Source: Pirellulales bacterium
Lineage (GTDB): Bacteria; Planctomycetota; Planctomycetia; Pirellulales; JAEUIK01
DNA: 64,000 nucleotides
Direction of reading: 5' to 3'
Assembly (NCBI GenBank): GCA_019745975.1
Contig: JAIESQ010000035.1
Coordinates: 1 to 64,000 of the forward strand
Position 1 is the stretch's first letter, and every line of letters begins with the position of its first letter. The notes beneath the pieces are model-generated. The model saw only the letters and a list, made by a program, of their open reading frames with translations, did no database searches and was not told the origin of the DNA. Both the position numbers and the translations under genes were made by a program. Positions 59,353 through 64,000 of the stretch are shown here, one piece after another.

Positions 59353-60822
59353 TTGCCATCCGTGACGATCAACGAGACAGTCGTGTCCTGCTCGCTGCCG
59401 ACAAGGTGTGACGTGCGAAACGCGGACGGCGGCCAGATTGCGCGCCGCTGGCGGCGAGGACTGGCTGCCTGGTGCGTGTTGTTGACGTTGGTGGTTGTTG
59501 ATCAGACCGCGCGCGCCGATGCGCTGCGACTGCTTTCCACGCACATCGAAGCCGGCCAAGCGCGCATCGATCTGGTGCAGCAGGCGCGCCGTGAGATCTC
59601 GCTGGCTACCTACACGCTCAAGTACGACAACTATGGTGTCGCCATGCTATCGCTGCTGCGCGACGCCGCGCGGCGCGGTGTGCGCGTGCGCGTGGTGATG
59701 GACGACTATCGCAGTCACTTGCCCGACGCGCTGGTGGCGCACCTGGCTGATAGCGGCGTGGAGATCCGCGTCTACCATCCGCTCACTTGGACGCGGCTGG
59801 GTGGGGCCAATCGCCGGCTGCACGATAAGCTGCTGGTGGTGGATCGCCGCGAAGCGATTGTCGGCAGTCGCAATGTCAACGATCCGCACTATGGATTGTC
59901 GATCAGCAACTTCGTCGATCGTGACGTTTATGTGCGTGGCGCCGCGGCCAACACCGTGCAGGATTGCTTCGATCAATTGTGGGCCAGCCAAGAGGCCGCG
60001 CCGATTGAGCCGGCCAACTATGCCGCCGAACCGCCCGACGTATCGCCCGGCCGCAATTGGCTCGCGGCGCCGGCCCCACCCGCGGGAACGATCGCGGCGA
60101 GCGATCGCGCGGCAGGGGTGCGCTGGGCCGCGGGTGTGCTCGATCAAGGGCTGGCAGTGCTCGCACGCGGCGAGCTGTGGCACCTCAGTACCCACAACGA
60201 CTGGAGTGCCGGATTGTCGGACGCTGGTGGCGCGCGGTTTCTCTACGACGCCGGAGGCGTCAAGCAGCAGCCCGACCCGATCACGACCGAGATGATTCGC
60301 CTGATCGATGGTGCACAGCGATCCATTTGGCTGGAAAGCCCCTACTTCGTTCCGCCCGAAGCGATGGAAGCGGCGTTGTTGCGTGCCCGCCGGCGTGGCG
60401 TGGCAGTGCGACTACTGACCAACTCGCTGGCGAGCACGAACGTCATGTTCGCGCATGCCGGCTACACGAACGATCGCCCGCGGCTGCTGGCTGCCGGGAT
60501 CGAAATCTACGAATACAGCGGGCCCGAGCACTTTCACAACAAGAGCGCGGTGTTCGACGAGCGCGTGGTGATCGTCACGTCGCACAATTTCGATTCGCGC
60601 AGTGAGAACCTCAACACCGAAGTGGCGATCGTGGCGAGCGATCCGCGGCTGGCGTCCGCGCTGTTGCGGTCCATCGAAGCGTTATTGCGAGGCGCCGACC
60701 GCCTGGGGGCCGACGGTGTGCCGCAGGGTGCGACCGACCCTTATCCAACCGCGAATCCGGCGCGAGTCCGCGAGCTCGATCAATTGCGCTGGCCGGCGAT
60801 GCTGTTGCGCCGGCATCTGTAG
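59353..60822 (+). CDS. Phospholipase D family protein (cardiolipin synthase-like, secreted)
   Basis: Two HKD motifs: HDKLLVVDRREAIVGSRN and HNKSAVFDERVVIVTSHNFDSRSENLNTE; N-terminal hydrophobic segment; true start may be internal (GTG near 59411). Confidence 0.9.
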   Translation: MPSVTINETVVSCSLPTRCDVRNADGGQIARRWRRGLAAWCVLLTLVVVDQTARADALRLLSTHIEAGQARIDLVQQARREISLATYTLKYDNYGVAMLSLLRDAARRGVRVRVVMDDYRSHLPDALVAHLADSGVEIRVYHPLTWTRLGGANRRLHDKLLVVDRREAIVGSRNVNDPHYGLSISNFVDRDVYVRGAAANTVQDCFDQLWASQEAAPIEPANYAAEPPDVSPGRNWLAAPAPPAGTIAASDRAAGVRWAAGVLDQGLAVLARGELWHLSTHNDWSAGLSDAGGARFLYDAGGVKQQPDPITTEMIRLIDGAQRSIWLESPYFVPPEAMEAALLRARRRGVAVRLLTNSLASTNVMFAHAGYTNDRPRLLAAGIEIYEYSGPEHFHNKSAVFDERVVIVTSHNFDSRSENLNTEVAIVASDPRLASALLRSIEALLRGADRLGADGVPQGATDPYPTANPARVRELDQLRWPAMLLRRHL

Positions 60823-60902
60823 TAACTGGTTCTCCGGATCAGGATTGTGTGATGGCGTTGCGCCCTGGCCCCCCAGCGCCGCTGATTGCCATCGCTCAAC
60901 GG

Positions 60903-60931
60903 CACTGTTGGACAAGCCAGCGGCGGCGCCC
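60903..60931. repeat. Degenerate family A repeat copy
   Basis: CACTGTTGGACAAGCCAGCGGCGGCGCCC, about 25/29 to the 48713 copy. Confidence 0.6.
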
Positions 60932-60939
60932 GTCTTCAG

Positions 60940-61410
60940 CTATCGCATCCGCTTGCCAAATACGACCATGTCATCGCCGTCGGCATAGTAGTCGGGGAGC
61001 AGGGCGGCCGTCTGATAGCCATGCTTCAAGTAGAACTTGCGGGTCAGGTCGTAGTGCGGCAGCGACGAAGTCTCGATCAACAACAGTCGCCCGCCGGCTT
61101 CGCGGATCGCGGTTTCGCAATGTCGCAGCATCTGAGCGCCGATGCCGCGAGCCTGCAATTGTTTGCTGACGGCGATCCAATACAGGTACCAGGTGCGATC
61201 GGTCATGGCGGCCGGCGCGAAGTAGGCGAAGCCGACGATTCGTCCGTCGTCAAGGCAGGTGACGCATTGATGCCCTAGCGCGCGATTGTGCGCATGGTAG
61301 TCGCGGAGCACCTCCTCCAGCGCGGTGATTTCGATCGGGCGGAAGACGCCCGTGTCCCGGGCCAGAATCAGCAGCGCCGCGTCGTCGGCCGGTACAGTGG
61401 GGCGAAGCAT
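60940..61410 (-). CDS. GNAT family N-acetyltransferase
   Basis: LYWIAVSKQLQARGIGAQMLRHCETAIREAGGRLLLIETSS...FYLKHGYQ. Confidence 0.9.
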   Translation of the reverse strand: MLRPTVPADDAALLILARDTGVFRPIEITALEEVLRDYHAHNRALGHQCVTCLDDGRIVGFAYFAPAAMTDRTWYLYWIAVSKQLQARGIGAQMLRHCETAIREAGGRLLLIETSSLPHYDLTRKFYLKHGYQTAALLPDYYADGDDMVVFGKRMR

Positions 61411-61470
61411 GCCAGAACGTAACCGAAAACCGCGGGCTAGGGGATGGCTGCACGTCTCGTTCGCTACCGG

Positions 61471-62058
61471 TTATTTTCGCGGTGCGAACGTTGAGCGGAT
61501 TTGCACGCCCCAATGCCCATTAATCTTCGTGACGACGTACAAGGCGTCATACGTGGCGATCTTGCTGCCGTCGGCCCGGTAACGCGTGAAGCGCACGGCG
61601 ACATGTGCCTTATCGGGAGCGCGCTGCACCACCTGCTTGTAATCGTACCGGCTATGGTGCCAGCCGGTGCGGCGCGTGAACTCGGCGAAGTCCCACTCGC
61701 GCTCGTACTCGTCCGGGGTTTGGGAAACGACCACAGTGCCTTCGGCCAGCCGCACGTGCGGGTAGTTGAGCGTGCGCCGCCAGGCGGCCATGTCGCTGGC
61801 GTTGAAGGCCGCCATGAATTCGTCACATGCGGCGAGGGGCGGCGCGTCGAGGTCGGCGTTGGCAGCGTCTGGCTGGCTGGGCGGTTGCTCGGTGGCCGCG
61901 ACGATACCGACCGGCGCGGTAATCGCCAGGCAAGCCCATGGACCAGCAACCGCTAACAACACAGTAGTCCCGCACATCGAACGCCATCCGCATGGCAGCA
62001 TCGGATTGTCTCCGCTGTCGAATTGCGCGGCCGTCGCGAGGCAAAGCGTACCACGCAC
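61471..62058 (-). CDS. Hypothetical secreted NTF2/SnoaL-like protein
   Basis: ACDEFMAAFNASDMAAWRRTLNYPHVRLAEG...DALYVVTKINGHWGVQIRS. Confidence 0.55.
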   Translation of the reverse strand: MRGTLCLATAAQFDSGDNPMLPCGWRSMCGTTVLLAVAGPWACLAITAPVGIVAATEQPPSQPDAANADLDAPPLAACDEFMAAFNASDMAAWRRTLNYPHVRLAEGTVVVSQTPDEYEREWDFAEFTRRTGWHHSRYDYKQVVQRAPDKAHVAVRFTRYRADGSKIATYDALYVVTKINGHWGVQIRSTFAPRK

Positions 62059-62147
62059 GGGACGCGCCGTGTGTAGTGTAGCGAGCGCTGGTTGGCATTG
62101 CTCTCAGGCGCTAGTTTGGCGACGCCGATACCGCCGCCGGCGCCTGA

Positions 62148-62651
62148 TTAGAAAGGCGGATTCGGCGGCGGGACGATTGCAGGCGGTGGCGGAAGCGCTG
62201 CATCGCTCGCCGACGCCTGCTCAAAAAGAACCACTAAATGCATGCTGCGGGCTTTGGCTTGCTCGGCCAACTCCTCGGCGCGGAGCTCCGTCATGTCGAG
62301 AGCACTTGTGGCGATCGTGCCCGTGGCAGGACGCCGCACAACGGTCGCCAACGGCGAAAACTCACGCATTAGTTTGGGGAGTAGCGGCGAGCGAAACCCG
62401 CTGATGTCCTGCGTAAGGTACACGTCGCTTGGTCCCTCGCCTGATGGTGTGGCGTCAGTTAGCGGGGCAGGTATTGGTGGAATCGATTCGGCAGGCTTAG
62501 TGGGCAGATTCAAACGATCCGTCGCTCCGTTCTCAAACGCATGTTGCAAATCCGTTGTTCGCAGACCGCAACGTTCTCGCAGAGCCGGCGAGCCGTGCGA
62601 CCCAAACTGGACACTTTGGCCTCCGCTGTTGCCACCTGGGCGCAGGGTCAC
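62148..62651 (-). CDS. Hypothetical protein
   Basis: 167-aa ORF with Pro-rich C-terminus; no family recognised. Confidence 0.3.
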   Translation of the reverse strand: MTLRPGGNSGGQSVQFGSHGSPALRERCGLRTTDLQHAFENGATDRLNLPTKPAESIPPIPAPLTDATPSGEGPSDVYLTQDISGFRSPLLPKLMREFSPLATVVRRPATGTIATSALDMTELRAEELAEQAKARSMHLVVLFEQASASDAALPPPPAIVPPPNPPF

Positions 62652-62874
62652 AGCGCAGCCACGGGCTGCGCCGAGCCATGCGGCGCTAACTATTACGTTG
62701 GCTATCCGCCAGTGGATTCATCGGCAGCGAGATTTTTTTGGAATCGTAGCCGACGTAACGTCGCCTGTGCCTTACTGTTGTTGCCCCCGTAAATCCAGCA
62801 AGCTATTCTCAGCAGCGGACAGCAGCAGCCAGGTTTCGGAGCGACCGTGATCACCTGGCAAGAGGCCGCCTACG

Positions 62875-63414
62875 ATGACCGACACTCAAATGCTCGATCG
62901 CATCGCCCATGGCGACCAGCAGGCGTTCGCCGCCTTTTACGATCGGCATGCTCCGCGCGTGTTTGGTCTGCTGATGCGCTGGCTGCGAGTGCGCGTGGAT
63001 GCCGAAGATGCCTTGCAAGAGATCTTCTGGCAGGTGTGGCGCAGCGCGAAACAATACGATCCGGCGCGGGCCGCCCCGGAGGCGTGGCTTGTGCTTTTGG
63101 CCCGCTCGCGCAGCGTCGATCTGCTGCGACGGCGCCGCCGCACGGCACTGCCGATGAATCCGATCGAAGCAGAATCTGTCGACCCACTGGCACGGTTGGC
63201 ATTCGAAGAGGCCACGGCGCAGGTGCAAACCGCGTTGGGCCAACTGCCGCGCGAACAGCGCGACGCGATTTGCCTGGCGTTTTTCGACGGACAAACCCAC
63301 GAACAGGTCGCGCGAAACCAGGCGGTGCCACTGGGCACGGCCAAGACGCGAATCCTGCTCGGCATGAAACGATTGCGTGCGCTGCTGCACGCCGAGAAAC
63401 AGGTCGTGCTGTAA
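62875..63414 (+). CDS. ECF-type RNA polymerase sigma factor (SigK-like)
   Basis: FAAFYDRHAPRVFGLLMRWLRVRVDAEDALQEIFWQVWRSAKQYDP; QTALGQLPREQRDAICLAFFDGQTHEQVA. Confidence 0.92.
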   Translation: MTDTQMLDRIAHGDQQAFAAFYDRHAPRVFGLLMRWLRVRVDAEDALQEIFWQVWRSAKQYDPARAAPEAWLVLLARSRSVDLLRRRRRTALPMNPIEAESVDPLARLAFEEATAQVQTALGQLPREQRDAICLAFFDGQTHEQVARNQAVPLGTAKTRILLGMKRLRALLHAEKQVVL

Positions 63415-64000
63415 TGCCAAGTCAACATCCGATCGGCGATCCGACTGAACTCGCAGAGCTGTATGTCGTGGGTGCCATGAATCACGATGAATTCACCGCC
63501 TTCGAAGCTCATCTGGCCGAGGGTTGCCCGCTCTGCAAGGCGGAATTGCGGGCGCTCGAAGCACTTACCACGGCCCTGGCGACGGTAGTGCCGAGCGAAG
63601 CGCCACCGCCGCGGGTTCGCGAGACGCTGCTTGCGCGAGTCTCCGCCGACAGCCGACAAGAGCTTGACGAAATCGCTATTGAAGCAGCGATGACCCGCCA
63701 ATTGGCACGACAGCAGGCGGTGGCCGCGGCAGAGGACGCGGCAGCGGCGAGTTTAGTCTCGGTGGCCACCAGTAGCGAAGCGGCGGCTCCACGAGCGCGG
63801 CGCGAGCCGGGCTGGTACGTCACCCACGGCGCCGAAGACGAATGGGTTTCGATCGGCGCGAGCGGGGTTTCGATGCGAGTTTTGTTCGTCGACCCGCGGC
63901 GTCGTTCGATGACGTGCTTGATGCGCGTGCCGCCGGGCGCGTCGATTCCCGGTCACATGCACCAAGGAGCCGAGGAGTGCCTGGTGCTCGAGGGGGCGTT
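63414..64000 (+). CDS. Anti-sigma factor with zinc-finger-like N-terminus and cupin C-terminus (ChrR-like), truncated by window end
   Basis: ATG overlaps sigma stop (TAATG); FEAHLAEGCPLCKAEL; PPGASIPGHMHQGAEECLVLEG. Confidence 0.8.
   Translation, partial: MPSQHPIGDPTELAELYVVGAMNHDEFTAFEAHLAEGCPLCKAELRALEALTTALATVVPSEAPPPRVRETLLARVSADSRQELDEIAIEAAMTRQLARQQAVAAAEDAAAASLVSVATSSEAAAPRARREPGWYVTHGAEDEWVSIGASGVSMRVLFVDPRRRSMTCLMRVPPGASIPGHMHQGAEECLVLEGA

Overview
The window is a GC-rich chromosomal segment that looks planctomycetal (Pirellulales-like). The grounds are PEP-CTERM proteins, a PVC-type heme-binding protein fragment, an H-X9-DG protein remnant, the large SecA and the many serine/threonine kinase and VWA proteins. 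Most of it is housekeeping sequence: gdh, surE, VWA protein, mobA, TPR protein, RND/MMPL exporter, two Ser/Thr kinases, mutL, an NtrC-type regulator, uvrA, HU, pyrD, trpS, acpS, PII, MATE exporter, Uma2, UDP-sugar pyrophosphorylase, secA, waaA, mreB/mreC/mreD/PBP2, gyrA, gmd, moeA, PLD, and an ECF sigma/anti-sigma pair. The strongest observations are: (1) the PBP2-like protein of the mre cluster has degenerate residues at all three transpeptidase motifs (GxxK, GCN, LSG), suggesting a pseudo-transpeptidase, and an MreC-like coiled-coil gene plus a small TM gene lie upstream; (2) two 184-bp copies, about 27 kb apart, of a MITE-like element with perfect 20-bp terminal inverted repeats starting at CTAG; (3) several families of palindromic REP/BIME-like repeats, many sharing a GGGTGCCA head, which have entered the mre cluster (including in-frame in mreC) and apparently waaA; (4) gene fossils: a PEP-CTERM signal/anchor remnant, an H-X9-DG remnant and a heme-binding protein tail; (5) variant proteins: an RNase HII-like protein with DEAGYGP, a GAFTDA sigma54 activator, and a kinase with an ACT-like N-terminal region. 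No tRNA, rRNA or CRISPR array was recognised. All calls come from reading the sequence; no database search was run.
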